Assembly (NCBI RefSeq): GCF_036320965.1
Contig: NC_092261.1
Span: forward strand, 16,475,646 to 16,539,645
From: Panulirus ornatus
Taxonomy: Eukaryota; Arthropoda; Malacostraca; Decapoda; Palinuridae
DNA: 64,000 nucleotides
Reading direction: 5' to 3'
Shown here in pieces: positions 31,088-40,555 of the stretch. Position 1 is the first letter of the stretch, and every line of letters starts with the position of its first letter. Both the position numbers and the translations under genes were made by a program. Below the pieces are notes generated by a model. That model did no database searches. It was not told where the DNA came from and saw only the letters and a program-made list of their open reading frames with translations.

Positions 31088-31088
<1 letters not shown>
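31045..31088 (-). mobile_element. tRNA-derived SINE head (type 1), fragment
   Basis: The minus strand reads GGGCCTCCATGGTGCAGTGG then TTAGCATTATTGACCATATG. It contains a good pol III A-box (TGGTGCAGTGGTTAG) in the same position as in the copy at 47483-47654. Its 5' end abuts the (GT)n tract. No B box follows. Confidence 0.6.

Positions 31089-31145
<57 letters not shown>
31089..31145. repeat. (GT)n microsatellite
   Basis: About 28 units next to the SINE head. Confidence 0.97.
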
Positions 31146-31149
<4 letters not shown>

Positions 31150-31387
31150 GTTTAGGGTAGTCGTACGCCTTATACAAATTGCCTTAATATAGAGTTTTTG
31201 TGCTATGTATAGTTAGTATCTAATCTGTTCTATTCGCATAATAATATCACACTATATAATGTAATGTACTTCTCTATTACATCATACTGATGTTCACCAC
31301 AGTTGGTCGAAAAATCGAATAATACCGATGTTTAATCATTTCTCTCATGTGTATTTGGTTCTTACGAGGAAAATCAACTACCTCCAT

Positions 31388-31389
<2 letters not shown>

Positions 31390-31435
<46 letters not shown>

Positions 31436-31448
31436 TACACATACACAG

Positions 31449-31488
<40 letters not shown>

Positions 31489-31540
31489 GCACACACAGAT
31501 ACACATACACACACACACATACACAGATACACATACAAAG

Positions 31541-31588
<48 letters not shown>

Positions 31589-31599
31589 GCAAGTAGGCA

Positions 31600-31658
<59 letters not shown>
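31390..31658. repeat. compound (CA)n tract
   Basis: Long pure CA runs (31390-31428, 31450-31486, 31544-31586, 31602-31658) alternate with ACATACACAGATACAC-type interruptions. The unique word GGGCAAGTAGGCAG is at 31587-31600. Confidence 0.95.
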
Positions 31659-31660
<2 letters not shown>

Positions 31661-31662
<2 letters not shown>

Positions 31663-32205
31663 AAGCATTCAAGTTCATGGATGAGGAGTTATGCAGCAAG
31701 CTGCTCATATCGCACGCGAAGCCAAAATTTGAATCCACTTTTCAAGTTTGGTCACCGCACTTAAGAAACACAAAGACTTAAATCAGAGGGTCAAGAGAAC
31801 GCCAAAAAAATGGTATCAGAATTGAGAGACTGTGTTATAGGGAAAGGCTAGAGGTTCTGGATTTGCTGGCCTTTGAAGAGAGAAGAGAAAGGGGTGACTT
31901 GATCGCAGCTCTTAAGATTTTATAACGGATCGATGAAGCAGAGAGGGAACAATTCCACGAAAGATGTAGGGATGGAACAACCATAGTACATAACATGAAA
32001 ATATGGAAGAAATGTGTTGAAGAAAATTAAGTATCGTAATGGTATGGGAGTGGTGGATGAAAACTATAGAATTGAAGACATGAGTGATGCAGACAGCACG
32101 CAAAAATGTTAAAATCTGTGAGATAGAGAATGTTCAAAAGACGCGGATCCATAGGTGTAAAACTCCCTCCCCCTACAATACAAACAGGTCATTACATATA
32201 GGTAA

Positions 32206-32207
<2 letters not shown>
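31661..32207 (+). mobile_element. CR1-like LINE 3' end
   Basis: The plus strand gives the C-terminal region of a CR1-like reverse transcriptase protein: AKPKFESTFQVWSPHLR near 31720-31768, then CYRERLEVLDLLAFEERRER near 31832-31892, then GDLIAALKIL. An in-frame stop breaks it near 31922, and FHERCRDGTTIVHNMK follows near 31950-32000. A short 3' UTR contains GTAAAACTCCCTCCCCCTAC at about 32157-32176. It ends in TAATCACACA, where the (CA)n begins. It is 5' truncated and dead. Confidence 0.75.
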
Positions 32208-32267
<60 letters not shown>

Positions 32268-32312
32268 GACGTATAAAACCCTCTCCCGCACATCATAACC
32301 CACAAATCGTAA

Positions 32313-32346
<34 letters not shown>
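32206..32346. repeat. (CA)n, repeated LINE tail, second (CA)n
   Basis: (CA)n lies at 32208-32266. A second, diverged copy of the tail follows (GTATAAAACCCTCTCCC ... AATCGTAATCACACAC, 32267-32310), then another (CA)n at 32311-32345. Confidence 0.85.
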
Positions 32347-32349
<3 letters not shown>

Positions 32350-33251
32350 GAGGGAGCGACGCTGACCCTAAGACCATTCTATTCCTGGGGCCAGCTACTA
32401 CTGGCGATAGGCAATGATTGGAGCTATGCGATTACCGTGGCTGAGTAGATATAACTGGGCCCAGGTTACGAGACTTTAGATCCCACTGGAGAAAGAGACC
32501 ATAGCACATTGGTAGGGGCTTAAGGTACTGCTGACGAAGGTGTGGGTCTCCCATTACCACTACTACTACGTCCTTCGCTTGTACTAAACGCGACGAATCT
32601 TTTATTGAGCCCAGGAAAAAAAAAAAAACCCTGAGTACACATTTTCCTCACATGTCAGCAAGAATGTGTTCTCTCCCTCCGTCACCACCTCCCTTACCCC
32701 CCCTTCTGTCAAACACCCTCCCACCTTCGTTTCAGTACCCCCTCCTCCCCCCTTCCTCTTATTAAAAGCTATCCAGTCTCTTAAATCTTCCTTAAAAGCC
32801 CCATAACATGCACAAGCTGGGGGCAAACAACATAATGACGTGCTGACGCTACTTTCGCGTCCTCCTGTCGTATATAAAGAAGTATGAACACAAGAAATTA
32901 ACCCAGGAAAAAAGATTGTAATTGGCTAATCTGGAATCTAAAATTGTTTACTAAACCGAGCACAATAGGGAAGGGGGGGAATTCTACCGTACTAATTGGG
33001 TCTTACTCAAAGCAGTGTCCTCGACCATCATAGGGTCCGACCTTTAATTATTGCCACTCTTCCTAGATTAATATTACGGTATTTCCCAAAGATCTTGGTG
33101 TAAAAACCTGGGCGTGCGTCGATAAAGCGTCTGTATTCTTGGAATACAAGACTCTGTGTAATATGTCCAGGGATAGTTAACGTCAAAAGCTGGCGGTATT
33201 TATGGAGGTAAGGGTTGAACTCTGCATATTACAGTTCAGCCATGCGACATT

Positions 33252-33254
<3 letters not shown>
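32347..33254. other. unique sequence, no gene recognised
   Basis: An A run lies at 32616-32628 with a C-rich patch after it. Nothing else is recognised. Confidence 0.4.

Positions 33255-33309
<55 letters not shown>
33255..33309. repeat. (CT)n microsatellite
   Basis: About 27 units. Confidence 0.97.
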
Positions 33310-33312
<3 letters not shown>

Positions 33313-34419
33313 CATGTGGAAAGCTCTTACTAAATCCGAGCAAGCTAGACAGACCTTCTGGCCCATTCTCAAAACGCTATGAAACCACGCCAGTTTGCCT
33401 TACTTCACTCGTCGTAATATCCAATCCTATTTCAAATTACTCCTTTTTTTTTTTCCCCCGGTTATAAAACTTCAGTTTCCATTCTGGAGACGCACCGATA
33501 CCCGAAACTCGCTGCCGCATCCCCCCCCCCCCCCTTTTTTTTGTCACAATCTGCCTTTCTGTTCCGGCTAAAACAGTTTTCAGACCCCCGGCACTGCGTG
33601 GGCACCAGACTTATGGATCAAAGCCTTAAGCTCCCCGCCGAGCAGAATTGATTGGAAGTAATGCTCCAAAAACGACATGGCTGAGGAACCGTACGAGGTC
33701 CCCCGCGTCCCAGCGTCTTGCTGTTGGCAGGTGTCTCGTCGGGTAGGAGGCAGGGAGTCGGGGGGTCTGGCCGGGTCGGGTTGGCTAGCCATTCGCTGCT
33801 GCAGTGATGTCTTCCTCTTCTTTTTCTTCTTCTTCTTCTCAACCCTCGACATCTCCTCCACAGAGAGCTTACTTCAACGTCTTTGGCATTTCCGTCTGTC
33901 TGTCTGTCTCGCCTCACCCGAGTAAAAAGGTCAGTTTAAACGCCTTTGAGAGGCTGACAAAAGTTTAACTCAAACGCTTTTCTTTTTACCTTTATATTTC
34001 CATTCCACTATAAGTGCCATCTTTACTTTCTTCCTTCTCTTTTTTTTCAAATGCTGGAGTCCTTTCTCCGTTAGTTTTTTCCGCAAATTCTGGAGTCCTT
34101 TCATCCGAATTCTCTGCAGAGAAAGGCACTTCAGCGTTTACCACATTCAAATTGCTCACTTAAAACCCGTGCTGACTTTATTGCTGAAGCAGACATCAAC
34201 TGTAGACTAGCCATGACCAGCCGTTTTCCTTCGCACATTCTGGGAACGTCATCAATCATCATCAAATCTTTAACAGCCTTGCGTCATCAACAGTCCGAGT
34301 GTCCTCTGAGAATTATGCACACAAGCACAGATGAATATCAGTGTTTACTGAGAGCTTCCTATACAGTTACTGACTTCTGCACTGGGGCTGCAGTTTCGTG
34401 GTATTCATATGCAGTGGAA
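33310..34419. other. unique sequence with short homopolymer tracts
   Basis: C and T runs lie near 33521-33541, a (TTC)n near 33817-33838 and a (TGTC)n near 33894-33909. No protein or RNA gene is recognised. Confidence 0.4.
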
Positions 34420-34800
34420 TACCGTCACTGATATCGGAGATATGACATTACCAAGAGGGCAATCCTTTGATATCTTCCGACTTAGACAGATAACAAGAGG
34501 GAGCAGCGGTTCCCTGATATCTTCCAACGGAGACATAACAAAAAAGGGGCATGAGTTCCCTTATATCTTCCGACGTAGACAGATAACAAGAGGGGACAGC
34601 AGTTCCCTGGTATCTTGCGATGAATACAGTCGAGGATAACTAGGGGTGGGAGAGGCAGTCCCTTGATATCCTATGGCCACGACAGATAACGAGAAGGTGC
34701 AACCTCCTGATATCTTCCAACCACAACAGACGACGATAACGAAAGGGGGGGGGAGGGCATCAGTCCCCTGATATCTTCCGACGAACAGAAACTTGTTATC
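34420..34800. repeat. decayed minisatellite, period about 55-60 bp
   Basis: The words TGATATCTTCCGAC, AGACAGATAACAAGAGGG and a CAGCAGTTCCC-like word recur in order six to seven times with substitutions and indels. Confidence 0.7.
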
Positions 34801-35085
34801 ACGTACTCTTCTCAGTGGTTGAAAAGAAAAAAATAACACCACAAGCTCCCGCATTCATAACAGTACCTTACCACTTCCAAAGTGGTAAGGTATCCTACAA
34901 CATAAACATATCTATAAGACTCCCGTTATGTACCAGGCGTAGCGGCAGTCTATGTGTCATCCCTTATACAAACACAAAGCAAACACACACACACACTTGA
35001 TCTACAATACAAATACCCGTACAAGAAAAACAGGGGAATGCTGCCTAGGAATCACTAGTAGGAAAATATAACACATCCAAATATG

Positions 35086-35092
<7 letters not shown>

Positions 35093-35137
<45 letters not shown>
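35093..35137. repeat. (TA)n microsatellite
   Basis: About 22 units before a SINE-like copy. Confidence 0.97.
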
Positions 35138-35138
<1 letters not shown>

Positions 35139-35344
35139 TACCCACGTATTCCCTGCGTGTCGTAGAAGGCGACTAAAGGGGAAGGGAGCGGGGGCTGGAA
35201 ATCCTCCCCTTTCTTTTCTTTTTTTTATTTTCCAAAAGAAGGAACAGAGAAGGCGGCCAGGTGAGGATATTCCCTCAAAGGCCCAGTCCTCTGTTCTTAC
35301 TGCTACCTCGCTACCGCGGGAAATGGCGAATAGTATGAAAGAAA

Positions 35345-35347
<3 letters not shown>
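35138..35347 (+). mobile_element. SINE-like element, lacking the first about 30 bp
   Basis: It starts at CCCACGTATTCCCTGCGTGT and ends CGCTACCGCGGGAAATGGCG, then AATAGTATGAAAGAAAG. (TA)n lies on both sides, and the right-hand (TA)n leads directly into the LINE-A reverse transcriptase fragment. Confidence 0.88.

Positions 35348-35424
<77 letters not shown>
35347..35424. repeat. (TA)n microsatellite
   Basis: About 39 units joining the SINE-like copy to the LINE-A copy. Confidence 0.97.
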
Positions 35425-35426
<2 letters not shown>

Positions 35427-35427
35427 A

Positions 35428-36745
35428 AGTATATGTTTAGAAAAGCAAATGGATTTGTATGTAGCATTTATGGATCTGGAGAAGGCATATGATAGAGTTG
35501 ATAGAGATGCTCTGTGGAAGGTATTATGAATATATGGTGTGGGAGGCAAGTTGTTAGAAGCAGTGAAAAGTTTTTATCGAGGATGTAAGGCATGTGTACG
35601 TGTAGGAAGAGAGGAAAGTGATTGGTTCTCAGTGAATGTAGGTTTGCGGCAGGGGTGTGTGATGTCTCCATGGTTGTTTAATTTGTTTATGGATGGGGTT
35701 GTTAGGGAGGTGAATGCAAGAGTTTTGGAAAGAGGGGCAAGTATGAAGTCTGTTGGGGATGAGAGAGCTTGGGAAGTGAGTCAGTTGTTGTTCGCTGATG
35801 ATACAGCGCTGGTGGCTGATTCATGTGAGAAACTGCAGAAGCTGGTGAATGAGTTTGGTAAAGTGTGTGAAAGAAGAAAGTTAAGAGTAAATGTGAATAA
35901 GAGGAAGGTAATTAGGTACAGTAGGGTTGAGGGTCAAGTCAATTGGGAGGTAAGTTTGAATGGAGAAAAACTGGAGGAAGTAAAGTGTTTTAGATATCTG
36001 GGAGTGGATCTGGCAGCGGATGGAACCATGGAAGCGGAAGTGGATCATAGGGTGGGGGAGGGGGCGAAAATTCTGGGAGCCTTGAAGAATGTGTGGAAGT
36101 CGAGAACATTATCTCAGAAAGCAAAAATGGGTATGTTTGAAGGAATAGTGGTTCCAACAATGTTGTATGGTTGCGAGGCGTGGGCTATGGATAGAGTTGT
36201 GCGCAGGAGGATGGATGTGCTGGAAATGAGATGTTTGAGGACAATGTGTGGTGTGAGGTGGTTTGACCGAGTAAGTAACGTAAGGGTAAGAGAAATGTGT
36301 GGAAATAAAAAGAGCGTGGTTGAGAAAGCAGAAGAGGGTGTTTTGAAATGGTTTGGGCACATGGAGAGAATGAGTGAGGAAAGATTGACCAAGAGGATAT
36401 ATGTGTCGGAGGTGGAGGGAACGAGGAGAAGTGGGAGACCAAATTGGAGGTGGAAAGATAGAGTGAAAAAGATTTTGTGTGATCGGGGCCTGAACATGCA
36501 GGAGGGTGAAAGGAGGGCAAGGAATAGAGTGAATTGGATCGATGTGGTATACCGGGGTTGACGTGCTGTCAGTGGATTGAATCAGGGCATGTGAAGCGTC
36601 TGGGGTAAACCATGGAAAGCTGTGTAGGTATGTATATTTGCGTGTGTGGACGTATGTATATACATGTGTATGGGGGTGGGTTGGGCCATTTCTTTCGTGT
36701 TTCCTTGCGCTACCTCGCAAACGCGGGAGACAGCGACAAAAAAAA
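35428..36745 (+). mobile_element. LINE-A non-LTR retrotransposon, 5' truncated
   Basis: This is the best preserved member of the family. It has lost its endonuclease and the front of the reverse transcriptase, and begins abruptly beside (TA)n. It keeps the palm, thumb and C-terminal part of the coding region (to 36561), a 3' UTR of about 150 bp, and the tail GCGCTACCTCGCAAACGCGG then GAGACAGCGAC (36707-36737), followed by an A run of about 11 and a short (TA)n. Elements of this kind copy themselves by target-primed reverse transcription, and 5' truncation is the usual result. The tail nearly matches that of the SINE-like element. The C-terminal layout resembles RTE- or CR1-type LINEs, but I cannot fix the clade. 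Confidence 0.88.
35434..36561 (+). pseudogene. LINE-A reverse transcriptase, 5'-truncated, one in-frame stop
   Basis: A single frame runs from about 35434 to the stop at 36559-36561, broken only by a TGA at 35527-35529. In order it shows FMDLEKAYDRVDRDALW (palm motif A, with the catalytic Asp near 35473) and then a TGA where related copies read on. VGLRQGCVMSPWLFNLFMDG follows at about 35641-35698. LLFADDTALVAD comes next, with FADD at 35791-35802 and both catalytic aspartates present. FRYLGVDLAADG lies near 35989-36024. The thumb and C-terminal segment contains YGCEAWAMDRVVRRRMDVLE, WFGHMERMSEERLTKR and RRSGRPNWRWKDRVKK. No zinc knuckle is obvious. About 375 codons remain, while complete proteins of this type are usually near 900-1000. 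It cannot be autonomous as it stands, because the front half is missing. Confidence 0.88.
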
Positions 36746-37638
36746 AAATATATATATATATATGTATATATGTATACATCACCTCTACACTTATCACACA
36801 CAGATTAACAGCCATTTTGTGTGATTCATAAAACCACAACAGCTGACCATGTATTTCTTACACGTACATGAACCACTGAATAATTCATTTATTTTTTAGC
36901 TTGTCTATCGCAAGCTCAGGTTTTCTTGTATCTTTTTAATGATCACCCAAAAAAGTTCGGAAGGTCAAGGGGCGGTGTAGATTTTGAACTTATTTATGAT
37001 CTAGAATATCTTTTAGCCAGGTATCATAGTACTTCGTCTGATGGAGTGAAATACTCTGTGATGATTATTGCCTCGCTACTCCCCGCATGCTGTGGCGTGG
37101 GTAAGATATCATTACACCCTCTTCGACAAATTTGGGTGTGTGAAGCCATATACAGGCAGAGGTGAAGACCAGTCATGTGTTACACAGAGGTGGTAGGCGA
37201 AAAGTCTCATGTATTCAGCACCAAGATACACACATAATTAGGCTGGATCATTACCCCTCCCACACATGTAGGTGGACAGTCATGACATGGGAGCGGGCTG
37301 AGGGCTCAGTTTAAATGAAACCACACCGACCCTCTCGTGTGTAATTAAATCCAGTCATTCACACACACACACTCAAAACTTTCCAAATAGTAAAACTGAC
37401 ATTCATTTTAGACATACCCAATTATAATAATCGTCGTAATTTTTTTTTACATGAATTTATATTCCATAAAATAAGCTAACGGATGAAAAATAGAAATAAC
37501 AGATTTAAGAACTTGAAGATACATTAAGAGAGGACTTCATCACCGCATCAAGTCGCACCGCTGGACTGCTTTAAAGAACACGGGATACCCAACTTTACTG
37601 AGGATAACAAGTACGAAATCAATGATAAAGCTGCTGTA
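36746..37638. other. unique sequence, no gene recognised
   Basis: Short interrupted TA and GTA repeats lie near 36749-36775. Otherwise mixed sequence with short frames. Confidence 0.4.
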
Positions 37639-37685
<47 letters not shown>

Positions 37686-37709
37686 TAATAATAATAATAA
37701 TAATAATAA
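37639..37709. repeat. (AAT)n microsatellite
   Basis: About 23 AAT units with one AATGAT interruption near 37681. Confidence 0.95.
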
Positions 37710-37804
37710 ATATTAATAATGATAACAATAATGAAAATAATAACACAGTTGGTGGCTTACATCCTCTGGTACTATTCTTTCATGGCAAGTGACATCTGAT
37801 GCAT

Positions 37805-37808
<4 letters not shown>

Positions 37809-37852
<44 letters not shown>
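37809..37852. repeat. (TA)n microsatellite
   Basis: About 22 units directly left of the second family 2 foldback. Confidence 0.97.
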
Positions 37853-37854
<2 letters not shown>

Positions 37855-38076
37855 GTAATCGCACTTCAGTAGGAGTTTAGATAATTTATTGAAGCCCCAA
37901 TACACACATGTTTCTTGGAGGAAGCCTGCCTCATCATGCGGTAAAATAACGTACAAGCAAACGTGCTTGTGTTGGGATATGAAACTTTGTGAACTGTTTA
38001 CACCTGATGAGGCGGACTCCCTCTGTGAAACATGTTGTGTTTTGTTAAGTTTCAATAAATTATCTGATTAATTCAA
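37855..38076. mobile_element. foldback family 2, second copy
   Basis: The left arm (37858-37955) and right arm (about 37985-38070) are approximate reverse complements. Each carries a hammerhead-type box set and an ATTTATTGAA-like / TTCAATAAATTATCT word. The left-end word AATCGCACTTCAGTAGGAGT matches the left end of the element at 24680. On the minus strand the left arm reads ATGATGA (37937-37931) to GAAA (37914-37911), with the first core C changed to A. Confidence 0.7.
37999..38041 (+). ncRNA. hammerhead ribozyme motif, second copy
   Basis: CTGATGA lies at 38004-38010. Helix II pairs GCGGA (38012-38016) with TCTGT (38022-38026), using two G-U wobbles. GAAA is at 38027-38030, and the triplet GTT at 38034-38036 is a permitted but weaker cleavage site than GTC. 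Stem I pairs ACAC (38000-38003) with GTGT (38037-38040). Stem III is again the minimal ACATGT palindrome. The core is intact, and the changes in helix II and at the cleavage site relative to 24844-24900 are compensated or tolerated. Confidence 0.65.
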
Positions 38077-38084
38077 GATAAACT

Positions 38085-38520
38085 CAGCAAACCTAGGACG
38101 ACCAACTCAGTAACCTCAGGTCGACCAATTCCACAACCTCAGGTCGATCAACTCCGAGAACCCAGATCAACCAACTCCGCAGACCTAAGTCGACCGACTC
38201 CGCAAACCTAGATCGACCAACTCCGTAAATCTAGGTCGACCAACTCCGCAAACCTAGGTCGAACAACCTTGCAACCCCTGGTCGACCAACTCCGCAAACC
38301 TAGGTCGACCAACTCCGTAAAGCTAGGTCGAACAACCTTGCAACCCCTGGTCGACCAACTCCACAAACCCAGGTCGACCAACTCCGTAAAGCTAGGTCGA
38401 ACAACTCTGCAACCCCTGGTCGACCAACTCCACACACCTAAGTCGACCAACTCTACAACCCCTGGTCGACCAACCCGCAACCACAAGTCGACCAATCCCG
38501 CAGCCCCAGATCTACCGCAT
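38085..38520. repeat. 23-bp minisatellite with 69-bp higher-order unit
   Basis: The basic unit is like GGTCGACCAACTCCGCAAAC with CTA. From about 38258 the array settles into 69-bp triplets, with the marker GTCGAACAAC at 38258, 38327 and 38396. The left side has shorter irregular units. SalI sites (GTCGAC) recur. A 100-codon frame through the array is fortuitous. Confidence 0.9.
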
Positions 38521-39112
38521 CAGACTATGCGTCATACTGCAAATAAGTGTGACGTTAATGACTTCAGGTAAAAAAAAAAAAAAAAAATCAAACTATATGC
38601 AAATATGCGAGTTATCCTGAAATTGAAATGATCATCTGTGATGAATGCTTCCATCCCTGTGAAATTTACTGAGGAAGATCTTATCTGATGATCTTCTGGA
38701 GCTTTTACGCCTCGAAGCGGGGTGGATTATGCAAGCCAAGTGGGATAAACTACCAGGGTTTACAAGCATTCATTATCCAGTTGGCTCAGGAGGGCGGATG
38801 TGTGAGGGCATACCATGGAAGCAGCCTCATTATCTACCATTCAACTGCAACCTCATTAACTGCCCACTGAGGTCTCTCGGTTGTGCCCTGTCGCCCTGCA
38901 GGTAACAGACGGTGTGTATCCTTGTTTTCTCAAGGCAAAGACATGAGGCATGTTCCTCCGCAGCGTTCCTCACCTACCACACACCTCACCACAGCAGCGG
39001 TTTTATACAACTTCCTATCCGAGTGTTTTGGCAAATACTAAACGTAACGGTATAACTTTTTTTACACTAAAGAATATTTTTTGAAATATGACAACACAAC
39101 CAAAACGAATAA
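38521..39112. other. unique sequence, no gene recognised
   Basis: An A run lies at 38570-38587. The remaining sequence is unremarkable. Confidence 0.4.
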
Positions 39113-39239
39113 TATTAATATCAATAATAACAATAAAATAATAATAATTATTATAATAATAATTTTTTTTTTTTTATACTTTGTCGCTGTCTCCCGCGTT
39201 TGCGAGGTAGCGCAATAATAATAATAATAATAATAATGA
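39113..39239 (-). mobile_element. LINE-A 3' tail fragment within AAT-rich sequence
   Basis: The minus strand reads GCGCTACCTCGCAAACGCGG then GAGACAGCGACAAAGTA and an A run (39163-39214), matching the tail at 36707-36745. Only the extreme 3' end is present, as expected of a severely 5'-truncated insertion. It sits between (AAT)n-rich tracts (39113-39162 and 39214-39238). Confidence 0.8.
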
Positions 39240-39542
39240 TACGTATATTTCTAATCATTTCGTGCGATGAGATCGTATGATTACAATGAAAATACGGCAA
39301 ACTACACATGCATAATTGCTTCCATTTAGCTAACCCATCACATAAAAGAAATAAATCTTTCAAATGAATGTTCACTACGCTTAAATTCACTCCCTTCGGA
39401 GCATTAAAGAGGTGCTCCTCTTCGTCCATGGCAAAGCAGGACCAAGTATATTACACCTTAAGACACTTGACATCAGCCCCTCCTACTGCTACTCCGATCC
39501 TCTTGGTTATATCTACATGATGAAGACAATCCGGTACAATAC

Positions 39543-39544
<2 letters not shown>

Positions 39545-39614
<70 letters not shown>
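39545..39614. repeat. (CT)n microsatellite
   Basis: About 35 units. Confidence 0.97.
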
Positions 39615-39617
<3 letters not shown>

Positions 39618-39719
39618 CCCCTGTTTTGGCTCACCAGAATTCTCGACCGCGTAGTCGCCAGCACACACACTGGACCACTTTTTTATGGCGGTGGGGGTGG
39701 GTGCGGGTGAGGGGGGCAT

Positions 39720-40518
39720 GTGCTACCAGACGCGACAACATGGCTTCCGGCCGAAGTGTTCACGCGAAGCTCAGCTGATTATACCCAAACATGGCATATC
39801 CACCAATACCCCCCAAACAAGCCCTGAATAAGTGAGGTCGACAACATAATTCTGCTGTAAACATAGTTCTTTATTGATGACCAACAACCATAAGACCAAC
39901 GACGTAGTTATGATACGTATAGGTCACCACTTTACTCGAAAATACCAATTTACGTGCATGGGTAAGTTTTGCTCTAGCCTATAACAACTTCCCTACTTCC
40001 CTCCCACACACGCTATTGTGATTTCTACTTACAATTTCACACATCTGTGATCTCTTAGCGAGTCTTAACTTCTACTGTCCCAGATATTTGGCTGAGTATA
40101 ACACCACGACGACCACACAGTACGTGCGAGTAAAAAAAAAAAATACATATCTAAAACTACATCTTACTTCACTGCCAGACCTGTTTTAATCTATTCCACA
40201 ATAAACAATCATACATAATTCAACATTCACATCTCAACAAAGTCCACATGATCTCTTGCCACCGACTACACGAAGGTCAGGGCAACCAGTGCTGCCAGTT
40301 TTTGCCCCGGAACCTTAAGGGTTGTAATGCAGATGTTAAGGCATACGCATACCACGTCGTCCCCAGGCGACCACCACACCTCAATACGTTGCTACACCGT
40401 CTACAATGTTACCAATAATACCAGTAATACGCGTAAGAACAAATGATTCGAAACAAAGACGTCGGCTAGATCCGGTGACTACACACACTCACACACACTT
40501 GGTTTAGGCTGACGTATG

Positions 40519-40555
<37 letters not shown>

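Noticed and set aside
36109..36801. 230-codon minus-strand frame as a gene
   Set aside because: It is the antisense shadow of the LINE-A reverse transcriptase C-terminus.
39746..39785. First exon of a host gene at an ATG in a good context
   Set aside because: It opens only 12 codons and no reliable splice donor or downstream exon is visible.
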